The notes beneath the pieces are model-generated. The model saw only the letters and a list, made by a program, of their open reading frames with translations, made no database searches and had not been told where the DNA came from. Below are positions 35,431 to 43,625 of a stretch of DNA of 64,000 bases, piece after piece. The position numbers and the translations under genes are program-made. Each line of letters opens with the position of its first letter. Position 1 is the stretch's first letter. Source of the DNA: Bacteroidota bacterium (GTDB lineage Bacteria > Bacteroidota > Bacteroidia > Bacteroidales > JAAAOM01); contig JAAAOM010000030.1 in the NCBI GenBank assembly GCA_009908855.1, positions 1 to 64,000 on the forward strand, read 5' to 3'.

Positions 35431-36336
35431 CTAAGATTTGTCCTTCATTTTAAACAATAAGTCCTTTTCGCGTTTGGTTAAGCTATCATACCCTGATTCG
35501 GCTATTTTATCCAATATTCGGTCAACTTCTTCCTGACTTTCAGCTTTGGCCTTATTATAGTCCATGTCATTCATCCTACGGGCTTTTGAAGGGTTTTTAT
35601 AGCTGACCCTGAATTTTCTTCTTTTTCCGGGTGCAATATAGGCAACCACTGAATCGACCGTGCGGTTGAAACCGGTTGAAATATCTTTACCCCTTTGCAA
35701 TTGCCTGGTATAAATATAACCAAATAAAGCACCACCCAAATGGGCTAAATGGCCACCGGCGTTAGGGCCGGCAATTTGCAGAAAATCCAGAACAACATAT
35801 ATCAGTGCAATATACTTGAGCTTTACAGGCCCGATAAAAAGCAGGTTGATGGAATAGTTTGGGGCATAAACGGAAATGGCGATAACAATAGCCATGATGG
35901 AAGCAGACGCACCCAGGGCTTTTGAAACAGGCAGAAAATCAGTAAATGCCGGCGACACATTGTAAAACAATATAAACAATATGGCACCTGAAATACCACC
36001 AAGTATATAAACACTTAACAGCTGCTTTTCAACCAGGTAATGCAGAAAAATTTTTCCAAACCAATATAATATGAGCAGGTTAAAAAGAATATGCAAAAAA
36101 CCTTTATGAAGGAACATGTAGGTGATGATTGTCCAGGGCCTTCGTATCAGATTTTCTAAAAAGGCCGGAACAGCCAAATAATCGATCACCACATCACCAT
36201 AAGCATTTAATCCGGTGAGAACGCCTATTACATTTAATAAATTAACCAAAATAAAAACGGCCAGGTTGATATATATCAGCCTGGTAATAATGCTTCCGCT
36301 TTTAAAAGAGGCCTTTATTTCATCCATTATCGTCAT
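35431..36336 (-). CDS. rhomboid-family intramembrane serine protease with C-terminal tail
   Basis: A 301-residue membrane protein. Six hydrophobic segments occupy residues 20 to about 215, with a WTIITYMFLHKGFLHILFN loop, a serine motif GASAS (Ser144) and the histidine segment GGHLAHLGG (His196/His199). The usual motif is GxSG; alanine replaces the second glycine. The C-terminal 80 residues are soluble and charged, ending in an Asp/Glu/Lys-rich region. It is probably catalytic, though the altered motif leaves some doubt. It lies 12 bp after the other rhomboid gene. Confidence 0.88.
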   Translation of the reverse strand: MTIMDEIKASFKSGSIITRLIYINLAVFILVNLLNVIGVLTGLNAYGDVVIDYLAVPAFLENLIRRPWTIITYMFLHKGFLHILFNLLILYWFGKIFLHYLVEKQLLSVYILGGISGAILFILFYNVSPAFTDFLPVSKALGASASIMAIVIAISVYAPNYSINLLFIGPVKLKYIALIYVVLDFLQIAGPNAGGHLAHLGGALFGYIYTRQLQRGKDISTGFNRTVDSVVAYIAPGKRRKFRVSYKNPSKARRMNDMDYNKAKAESQEEVDRILDKIAESGYDSLTKREKDLLFKMKDKS

Positions 36337-36348
36337 ACGCGCGCAAAT

Positions 36349-37089
36349 TTAGTAGAATGTTGTTGTATTCTTTTGCCAGTATTTAATCAAAATAAATCCG
36401 AATAGCATACCACCTAAGTGGGCAAAGTGGGCGATGTTGCTTCCTGGCTGTGAAAGGCCCAGATAGAGCTCCAACCCGCCGTACAAAATCACAAAATATT
36501 TTGCCTTAATGGGTATGGGTGGAAATAACAACATGAGTTGTGTATTTGGGAACAACATTCCAAAAGCCAGTAATATCCCAAATACAGCACCTGATGCTCC
36601 AACTGTAGGGGTATTGAGTAATAACTGTAATTTTTGCAATGGTTCACTGGAGTATACTTTTCCCTGTTGCAACAGTAGCGCTCCTTCTTCCACAACCATT
36701 TGAAAATTTTGGGGAGAAATCTGGCTGCGTAATGATTCATACTGCAGAAAGTTTACGAAAGTATGTACCAGCGCGGCACCAACACCTGTTATCATATAAT
36801 ACAACAAAAATCGTTTTGGTCCCCAAACACTTTCCAGCACCCGACCAAACATCCATAGGGCAAACATATTGAAGAACAGATGCATAAACCCGCCATGCAT
36901 AAACATGTAGGTTACATATTGAATGATATTAAACTTTTCTGATTTGAAAAAGTACAATGCAAAGTTATCCATCAGGTCAATGCCCATTGCGGGTAGGGCA
37001 TTTTGTGCCAACAGTACAATTACGTTTATAATTAGCAGGTTTTTAACTACAGGGGGAATGGCCCCAAAGCCACCATAAGAATATCTCAT
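36349..37089 (-). CDS. rhomboid-family intramembrane serine protease
   Basis: A 246-residue membrane protease with about six helices. The catalytic pair is intact: Ser166 in VGASGAVFG and His224 in HFAHLGGMLFGF. The MFMHGGFMHLFFNM loop is typical. A polar insertion of about 45 residues (about 117-160), rich in Gln and Glu, sits before the serine helix and is longer than in GlpG. It is followed by a second rhomboid and lies 19 bp after mutL on the same strand. Confidence 0.92.
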   Translation of the reverse strand: MRYSYGGFGAIPPVVKNLLIINVIVLLAQNALPAMGIDLMDNFALYFFKSEKFNIIQYVTYMFMHGGFMHLFFNMFALWMFGRVLESVWGPKRFLLYYMITGVGAALVHTFVNFLQYESLRSQISPQNFQMVVEEGALLLQQGKVYSSEPLQKLQLLLNTPTVGASGAVFGILLAFGMLFPNTQLMLLFPPIPIKAKYFVILYGGLELYLGLSQPGSNIAHFAHLGGMLFGFILIKYWQKNTTTFY

Positions 37090-37108
37090 TCTGTTTATTT
37101 TATATATT

Positions 37109-38929
37109 TTATTTTAATCTTTTTTCTATTTCGTCCGTGGTTATCACGGTCATTATTTGTTTGCCCGACGGAGAATATTGATTGTCATTACATGCAAACA
37201 ATTCATCTGCCAAAGCGTTCATTTCCTCGGGTTTTAAGGTGTGATCATACCCAATAGCCGCTGCTGTTGCAAGCGATTTTGCCAGGTTCAGTTTATAGTC
37301 ACTTTTCAATTCCTGCATGTTATTTTTATATTCGGCCAATAACTCATGAATGAGTTTTTCCGGATCGGGATTTTCAATTTCTGCCGGACAACCATTTACT
37401 ACTACGGTGTTTCTGCCAAATTCCCGGATATCAAACCCCAGTCGGTTGATGTCTTCCATTAACTCAACAACCAGGCCATAATCTTCGTTGTTTAATTCTA
37501 TTTGACCGGGAAATAAACTTTCCTGCGATACACCGGTATGGCGCAGCAAACTGGCAATGTATTTTTCAAATAAAATGCGTTCATGCGCTCTTTTTTGATC
37601 GATTAGCAATAATCCGGATTTAATGGATGACACAATGTATCGCCCCTTAAAATGGAAAAACCGATCGGGCTTCTGATGTTCCGAAAAATGTATTTCGTTG
37701 TTGCCCGGTTCATTCTCTTCAGGCGATTGATTATTGGATGCTTTATTTTGAAATCCCTGGTATAATTGTTCCCAATTATCCAGGTTATCCTGGTTGTGCT
37801 GTTGCGAGGTTTTGTTTTCCGTTGAAAAAGGGTCATAATCAGGATTAATCCTGATCTGCGGAGGTTTTATTTCTGTTTTACTCGTAACCGTGGGTATTTC
37901 AATTACACCCTGGGTGTCGAAATCAATGGTTGGTACCAGGTTTGCCTTGCCCAGGCCTTCTTTAGCGGTTGCTTCCAGCAGCTGAAAAATGGCTTGTTCG
38001 CTTTCAAATTTTATTTCGGTTTTGGTCGGATGGATATTCACATCGATCGATTCGGGTATCGATTCAAAATAAATAAAATAACAGGGAACGGTCTCATGGG
38101 GTATCAGTCCGTGATAAGCGTTCATAATCGCCTTATGGAACACACCATGTCGCATGTAACGATTATTTATAAAAAAGAATTGTTCACCAAATGATTTTTT
38201 GGCAGTTTCGGGTTTTCCTATGAACCCTGAAATTTTAACAATACTGGTTTCCGATTCAATGGTTACCAGATTTTTGTTCATGGATTTGCCGAAAATACGC
38301 TGAATACGTTGGCGGTGATTGCTGACCGGCAGATTGTAGATAGTTTGGTCGTTATGAATGAGGGTAAACTGAATATCAGGACGGGTCAGCACAATGCGGA
38401 TGAATTCATTGGAAATATGACGAAATTCAGTGTTTTGGGTTTTCAAAAATTTTCTTCGGGCCGGCACATTGTAAAAAAGGTTTTTAACCTGAAAGTTAGA
38501 ACCTTTGGACGTAGCAACAGGTTCCTGCTGCATCAGGTTCGATCCGTGTATTTCGATGGATGTGCCCAGTTCTTCATCACCGGTTTTTGTTTGAAGGATT
38601 ACCTGGGAAATGGCTGCAATAGAGGCCAGTGCTTCACCCCTGAATCCCATAGTTTGTAAATGGAATAAATCATTGGCAGCCTTGATTTTGGAGGTGGCAT
38701 GCCGCTCGAAAGCCATGCGGGCATCGGTACCGGTCATGCCATGGCCATCATCAAGCACCTGTATGAGGGTGCGCCCGGCATCGCGAATATTTACGGTTAT
38801 ATTCAGGGCTCCGGCATCAATTGCATTTTCAACCAATTCTTTTACCACTGAAGCAGGCCTTTGGATAACCTCACCTGCAGCAATTTGATTGGCTACCGAA
38901 TCAGGTAATAAATGTATGACATTGGCCAT
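37109..38929 (-). CDS. mutL: DNA mismatch repair protein MutL
   Basis: A 606-residue mismatch-repair ATPase that links MutS to strand incision. The GHKL ATPase motifs are complete: ENAIDAGA, LDDGHGM and MGFRGEALASI. A long Gln/Asn-rich linker (about 345-420) leads to the C-terminal dimerisation domain. There the endonuclease metal motif DQHA(x2)E(x4)E appears as DQKRAHERILFE (residues 444-455), with lysine and arginine for His-Ala. Nicking activity is therefore uncertain. It is second in a unit that begins with a 102-residue membrane protein 3 bp upstream. Confidence 0.95.
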   Translation of the reverse strand: MANVIHLLPDSVANQIAAGEVIQRPASVVKELVENAIDAGALNITVNIRDAGRTLIQVLDDGHGMTGTDARMAFERHATSKIKAANDLFHLQTMGFRGEALASIAAISQVILQTKTGDEELGTSIEIHGSNLMQQEPVATSKGSNFQVKNLFYNVPARRKFLKTQNTEFRHISNEFIRIVLTRPDIQFTLIHNDQTIYNLPVSNHRQRIQRIFGKSMNKNLVTIESETSIVKISGFIGKPETAKKSFGEQFFFINNRYMRHGVFHKAIMNAYHGLIPHETVPCYFIYFESIPESIDVNIHPTKTEIKFESEQAIFQLLEATAKEGLGKANLVPTIDFDTQGVIEIPTVTSKTEIKPPQIRINPDYDPFSTENKTSQQHNQDNLDNWEQLYQGFQNKASNNQSPEENEPGNNEIHFSEHQKPDRFFHFKGRYIVSSIKSGLLLIDQKRAHERILFEKYIASLLRHTGVSQESLFPGQIELNNEDYGLVVELMEDINRLGFDIREFGRNTVVVNGCPAEIENPDPEKLIHELLAEYKNNMQELKSDYKLNLAKSLATAAAIGYDHTLKPEEMNALADELFACNDNQYSPSGKQIMTVITTDEIEKRLK

Positions 38930-38932
38930 ATA

Positions 38933-39241
38933 TTAAAACTTATATCCAAAGATCAGGTAATAGGCAATCAAAAGTAAAACCATCAATACAATAAGCAGGC
39001 GCAGATTGGATCTTTTTTTTGATTTAGCGGCATGGGTTTTAAAATAATTTCGCATTGATCCACGTCGAATACCGGGTACGTAACCTTCTTTTGGTTCGCT
39101 GCCGTTGTTGTTTTCAATATCGTATTTTGCCTTTATTCGTTTTATTTTTTCATTAAATGCCTCTTTTTCGGCATCATAGTACATCGGAATATAGTTAAAT
39201 TTCCGTGGACTTGGTGTTTTAAAAAAACTGATTCTCGTCAT
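38933..39241 (-). CDS. small basic membrane protein upstream of mutL
   Basis: A 102-residue protein with one C-terminal hydrophobic helix (residues about 82-98, LLIVLMVLLLIAYYLIF), preceded by a basic, soluble N-terminal part (KRIKAKYDIENNNG, HAAKSKKRSN). This suggests a tail-anchored inner-membrane protein. I do not recognise the family. It starts the unit that contains mutL and the two rhomboids; the 3-bp gap to mutL supports co-translation. Confidence 0.65.
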   Translation of the reverse strand: MTRISFFKTPSPRKFNYIPMYYDAEKEAFNEKIKRIKAKYDIENNNGSEPKEGYVPGIRRGSMRNYFKTHAAKSKKRSNLRLLIVLMVLLLIAYYLIFGYKF

Positions 39242-39404
39242 ATTCCTTTTTTAATAGAAGAAACAAATTTGGTGCAATTTAATAATAACCTAACAGATTG
39301 TCTCGTTATGATGGCAAATTGACGTAATAGATAACAAAAATGGGTTGTTTGAAATTGTATGAACGATCTTATTTCTTATTTAGTCTAAATTAGTTTTATG
39401 TTAT

Positions 39405-39412
39405 TATCTTTG
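39405..39412 (+). promoter_or_regulatory. Bacteroidota-type -7 box upstream of the ricT-like gene
   Basis: TATCTTTG matches TAnnTTTG, 30 bp before the ATG at 39443. A weak TTTAG lies about 22 bp upstream as a possible -33 element. Confidence 0.5.
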
Positions 39413-39442
39413 AGGGTAAACCAAAAAAAATTATAAATAAAT

Positions 39443-40612
39443 ATGGGATGTTCTGGATGCAGTGCAAGAGGATTTAAAACCAATGAGGAAGAAGATGTAT
39501 TGGTGGATTCCGGATGTAATAAATTGGATGCTTACGATTGGCTCGATAATATACCCGAATCAAAGAATGATACGAAGTTTGTTGAAATTCGATTTAAAAA
39601 TACACGCAAAGAATATTATGTAAATCGTAGTGAGATACCCCTTAAGAGGGGTGATATTGTTGCTGTTGAAGCACAATACGGCCATGATATCGGAATTGTA
39701 TCTTTAATGGGTAAACTGGCTCAATTGCAAATAAAAAAGCGTAAGCTAAATGTTACAGCCAATAATGCTAATAACGTTTACCGAAAGGCTACCAAGACCG
39801 ATATTAATAAATGGCAGGAAGCCCAAAAACTTGAGAAACCTACGATGGTCAGGGCCCGGCATATCATTAAAGACCTGGGTTTGGATATGAAATTATCGGA
39901 AGTCGAGTATCAGGGTGATAAAACCAAAGCCACTTTTTATTATATTGCGGATGATCGTGTTGATTTTCGTGAATTGATTAAAATATTGGCGGATGAATTT
40001 AAGATCCGTATTGAAATGAAACAGATCGGCGCACGTCAGGAAGCGGCAATGGTAGGTGGTATCGGATCGTGCGGCAGAGAACTGTGTTGCTCAACCTGGA
40101 AAACAAATTTCAACTCCGTACCGACCATGGCAGCCAAATACCAGGAATTGTCGTCGAACGCTCAAAAACTGGCCGGCCAATGCGGTAAGCTGAAATGTTG
40201 TTTGATGTACGAATTGGATAATTACCTGGAGTCGTGGGAGGAGTTTCCGAAAGAGCTGATTGAACTGGAAACAGAAAAAGGCACATACTTTCCTTTTAAA
40301 GTAGATGTGCTGAAAAAGCAGGTTTGGTATTCAAGCAGCAAGGAAAGTGCAACTGATTTGGATGTAATTGATGTGAAAAGAATAAAAGAAGTTATAAATT
40401 TGAACAAGCATGGTGAGCTACCGGTAAATTTAACGGTAAATAAATCGCTGCCGGCTGATAACAAAGCAGATTTCACCAATGCCAGCGGAAGTGAGGATGT
40501 TGCAAGGTTTAGCAACCAACAAAAAACGAAGAAAAAGCATAAGAATAAATCACGTCATAAAAACAGGAACAACAGAAACCGGCCGGACAACCGGAATAAA
40601 AATAATTCATGA
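39443..40612 (+). CDS. PSP1-domain protein, RicT/YaaT-like
   Basis: A 389-residue cytoplasmic protein whose PSP1 domain covers about 60-270. Clustered cysteines occur in GSCGRELCCSTW and GKLKCCLMYE, plus CSGCSARG at the N-terminus. In Bacillus the homologue RicT (YaaT) joins an iron-sulfur Ric complex acting with RNase Y. Whether such a complex exists in this phylum is unknown. The last 35 residues are a basic Lys/Arg/Asn tail suited to RNA binding. The RidA-like gene overlaps its stop by 4 bp. Confidence 0.85.
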   Translation: MGCSGCSARGFKTNEEEDVLVDSGCNKLDAYDWLDNIPESKNDTKFVEIRFKNTRKEYYVNRSEIPLKRGDIVAVEAQYGHDIGIVSLMGKLAQLQIKKRKLNVTANNANNVYRKATKTDINKWQEAQKLEKPTMVRARHIIKDLGLDMKLSEVEYQGDKTKATFYYIADDRVDFRELIKILADEFKIRIEMKQIGARQEAAMVGGIGSCGRELCCSTWKTNFNSVPTMAAKYQELSSNAQKLAGQCGKLKCCLMYELDNYLESWEEFPKELIELETEKGTYFPFKVDVLKKQVWYSSSKESATDLDVIDVKRIKEVINLNKHGELPVNLTVNKSLPADNKADFTNASGSEDVARFSNQQKTKKKHKNKSRHKNRNNRNRPDNRNKNNS

Positions 40613-40995
40613 GTCAACGTATTAATGTATCGTCAGGTGTCATTTGGGAAGACATAGTTGGTTATTCCAGAGCTGTTAAAATAGGTAACATCATTGAAAT
40701 ATCCGGGACAACATCCGTGGCTCCGAATGGCGAAATATTGGGTAAAAACGATGTGTACGAACAAACTGTTTTTATCCTGAAAAAAATTGAAGGTGTACTT
40801 AAAGATTATAACGCCAGCCTGCGCAACGTAGTACGAACACGTATGTACATTAAAGACATTGAGCGTTGGGAACAGGCCGGTCGCGCACATGGCGAATTTT
40901 TCAGGGATATAAAACCGGCCACCACCATGATTGAAATCAGTAAGTTAATTCACCCCGATTTGTTAATCGAAATTGAGGCATCAGCTGTTTTGTAA
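40609..40995 (+). CDS. RidA/YjgF-family protein
   Basis: A 128-residue protein of the trimeric YjgF/YER057c/UK114 fold. RidA proper deaminates reactive enamine and imine intermediates left by PLP enzymes. Typical elements are VGYSRAVKIGNIIEISGT, VVRTRMYIKDIERWE and an AHGEFFRDIKPATTMIE end. The catalytic Arg of true RidA (in the RVTVFM-type strand) corresponds to Arg in VRTRMYI. Sequence length fits a subfamily member rather than canonical RidA, so exact activity is open. Translationally coupled to the ricT-like gene by a 4-bp overlap. Confidence 0.85.
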   Translation: MSQRINVSSGVIWEDIVGYSRAVKIGNIIEISGTTSVAPNGEILGKNDVYEQTVFILKKIEGVLKDYNASLRNVVRTRMYIKDIERWEQAGRAHGEFFRDIKPATTMIEISKLIHPDLLIEIEASAVL

Positions 40996-41216
40996 TGTAG
41001 TTACACGATTATTTAATGTCATCAATCAAGTGAAAATTCAATTCTTTATTGAATATACCATTGGTTTGCAAGGTTGAAAAAAGTGGTGTTTTGTAAAAGT
41101 TGTGTGCGGCGTAATTTATTAAAACCATAACCTGTCTAGGTTGAATTAACTAAACTACTTGAATACGCTATTTATTAAAAAATTGTATTTTCGTCTGCAA
41201 CTATTAAAACCGCGAA

Positions 41217-41789
41217 ATGTCAAGAATCAAAGATCAATTCATGGAAGCCGCTCAGGTATTGCATGAATTTATAACCAACGATAATAATTTCAAAACCATT
41301 CAACAGGCCGGTGAGGTCATGGTTGAAGCCATTCAAAAGGGGAACAAAATAATTTCATGTGGCAATGGCGGAAGTATGACAGATGCCATGCATTTTGCTG
41401 AAGAATTAACCGGTAGGTTTCGTGAACACAGGCCCTCGATGCCGGCCATTTCTATATCAGATCCTTCACATATTACCTGTGCAGCCAACGATTATGGTTT
41501 CGAGCATATTTTTTCGCGTTTTGTAGAAGGCATGGGTAATCAGCATGATGTATTACTGGCAATCAGTACCAGCGGCAATTCCCCTAATATTGTTAATGCT
41601 GTGGAGGCAGCTCAGCAACGAGGATTGAAAGTGGTGGCATTAACCGGTAAATCGGGAGGTGAGTTAGCTCAGCTGGCAGATGTTGAGATTCGGGTTCCTC
41701 ATAATGGTTATTCCGATCGTATTCAGGAAATTCATATAAAGATCATTCATACACTTATAACGTATATCGAAGCTAATATTGCAGGCTAA
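41217..41789 (+). CDS. gmhA: sedoheptulose-7-phosphate isomerase GmhA
   Basis: A 190-residue SIS-fold isomerase that converts sedoheptulose 7-phosphate to D-glycero-D-manno-heptose 7-phosphate, the first step to LPS heptose. The phosphosugar-binding loop SCGNGGSMTDAMHFAEEL and a second SIS motif ISTSGNSPNIVNAV are clear. The C-terminal half has DRIQEIHIKIIHTLI. The other heptose genes are not nearby. Its stop overlaps the start of the ComM-like gene by one base. Confidence 0.93.
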   Translation: MSRIKDQFMEAAQVLHEFITNDNNFKTIQQAGEVMVEAIQKGNKIISCGNGGSMTDAMHFAEELTGRFREHRPSMPAISISDPSHITCAANDYGFEHIFSRFVEGMGNQHDVLLAISTSGNSPNIVNAVEAAQQRGLKVVALTGKSGGELAQLADVEIRVPHNGYSDRIQEIHIKIIHTLITYIEANIAG

Positions 41790-43327
41790 TGCTTGTTAAA
41801 ACCTACAGTTCAGCCGTTCAGGGAATTGATGCCATTCCGATTACCGTTGAGGTAAATGTATCCGGAGGTATGAAATTCTATCTTGTTGGTTTGCCTGATA
41901 ATGCGGTGAAAGAGAGTCATCAGCGCGTGCAGGCAGCCATTAAAAATATTGGTTATAAATGGCCCGGCAAAAAGATTGTTATAAACCTGGCACCGGCTGA
42001 TATCCGCAAGGAAGGATCGGCGTATGATTTGCCCATTGCCGTGGGTATTTTATGTGCCTCGGGTCAGGTTCCATCCGACAAATTGAATCAGGTGCTTATG
42101 GTTGGTGAACTTTCCCTGGACGGAACATTGCATAAGGTAAAGGGCATTTTACCCATTACCATCAAGGCCAAACAGGAAGGTTATAAAAGCATCATTGTTC
42201 CCATGGAAAACCTTCGGGAAGCATCCGTGGCTGAGGATATTGAAGTAATGGGTGCTTTGAATTTACAGGAAGTAACCAGCTACCTGCACGATGAATATAA
42301 ACTGAAATCTCTTGAGATAAATGTGAAAGATGAGTTTCTGTCGCATGCCAATCAGTATGAAGTGGATTTCTCGGATGTGAAGGGACAGGAAAATGTAAAA
42401 AGAGCGTTGGAGATTGCTGCCAGTGCCGGCCATAATCTTGTTATGATTGGCGCTCCGGGCTCAGGAAAAACCATGCTCGCAAAAAGGTTACCCTCAATCA
42501 TACCGCCTCTTTCACTGGATGAGGCCATTGAAACCACCAAAATTCATTCTGTAGCCGGACTGATCGACCCGGGAACGGCTATCATGACCAAACGACCGTA
42601 CAGAGCTCCTCATCATACAATATCAGATGTGGCCCTGGTTGGCGGTGGAACATTTCCGCAACCGGGTGAAATTAGTTTGGCACACAATGGTGTACTTTTT
42701 CTGGATGAGTTGCCGGAATTTAAAAGAACGGTTCTGGAAGTGATGCGTCAGCCATTGGAAGACAGGAAAATAACCATTTCCCGATCGCGGTTCACCATCG
42801 AATATCCGGCCAGTCTTATGCTGGTAGCGTCCATGAATCCATGCCCTTGTGGCTACCATAATCACCCCGAAAAAGAATGTGTTTGCTCTCCCGGCGTGGT
42901 ACAGAAATATTTAAGTCGTATTTCCGGTCCGTTGCTCGATCGTATAGATATTCATATTGAGGTTGTACCTGTTCCGTTTCAAAAAATGGCTGATATGAAA
43001 GAATCGGAATCGAGTGAGCAGGTTAGAAAACGTGTTGAAAGGGCCCGTGAAATTCAGATTGAGCGGTATAAAGACCTGCAGGATGTGCATACCAACGCGC
43101 AAATGACATCCAAATTACTTCGTAAATACTGTGTGCTTGACCAACCAAGTCAGCAATTAATGAAAAATGCCATGAATAAACTGGGGCTGTCGGCCCGCGC
43201 ATACGACCGCATTTTAAAAGTAGCACGTACCATTGCTGATCTGGCCGAAACAGAAAACATTCAGGCTGAACACATTGCTGAAGCTATTCAGTATCGCAGT
43301 CTTGACAGAGAAGGCTGGGCTGGTTAG
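41789..43327 (+). CDS. YifB/ComM-family Mg-chelatase-like AAA+ ATPase
   Basis: A 512-residue cytosolic ATPase with an N-terminal Lon-like S5 domain (about 1-170), a central AAA+ module and a C-terminal Mg-chelatase domain. Walker A is GAPGSGKTM, Walker B is LFLDELPEF, and the chelatase hallmark MNPCPCGYHNHP is present. In Haemophilus, Vibrio and others ComM is a hexameric helicase that promotes branch migration during natural transformation. The gene is widespread outside competent species, so a competence role here is unproven. It starts one base inside gmhA, so the two are coupled. Confidence 0.93.
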   Translation: MLVKTYSSAVQGIDAIPITVEVNVSGGMKFYLVGLPDNAVKESHQRVQAAIKNIGYKWPGKKIVINLAPADIRKEGSAYDLPIAVGILCASGQVPSDKLNQVLMVGELSLDGTLHKVKGILPITIKAKQEGYKSIIVPMENLREASVAEDIEVMGALNLQEVTSYLHDEYKLKSLEINVKDEFLSHANQYEVDFSDVKGQENVKRALEIAASAGHNLVMIGAPGSGKTMLAKRLPSIIPPLSLDEAIETTKIHSVAGLIDPGTAIMTKRPYRAPHHTISDVALVGGGTFPQPGEISLAHNGVLFLDELPEFKRTVLEVMRQPLEDRKITISRSRFTIEYPASLMLVASMNPCPCGYHNHPEKECVCSPGVVQKYLSRISGPLLDRIDIHIEVVPVPFQKMADMKESESSEQVRKRVERAREIQIERYKDLQDVHTNAQMTSKLLRKYCVLDQPSQQLMKNAMNKLGLSARAYDRILKVARTIADLAETENIQAEHIAEAIQYRSLDREGWAG

Positions 43328-43611
43328 AACCATTCTATATTAGACCTTCAATATAATTTAGAATCAGACAAAATAGTTTTTTGTTGTTTTATAAACAATT
43401 GATTATTAAATTTATAGTAATACCTTTTTTAATGAGCGAATGTTTATTTATCGAATAGCGATATAGGATACAGAAGGTTGAGAGGTGTTATTTTTTAAAT
43501 TTGGGTAAGCGATAATTTAGTGGGTTGTATAAGAAAAGGGATGTATAATTCGTTAACGGCAAAATTTGTTTAACTAAATAATTATCTCAAACAACTAATC
43601 TTTTAATAAAT

Positions 43612-43617
43612 AGGAGA
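43612..43617 (+). promoter_or_regulatory. Shine-Dalgarno-like sequence before hppA
   Basis: AGGAGA is 8 bp before the hppA ATG, one of only two good Shine-Dalgarno matches seen in this window. It precedes a gene likely needed at high expression. Confidence 0.5.
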
Positions 43618-43625
43618 ATATCAAT

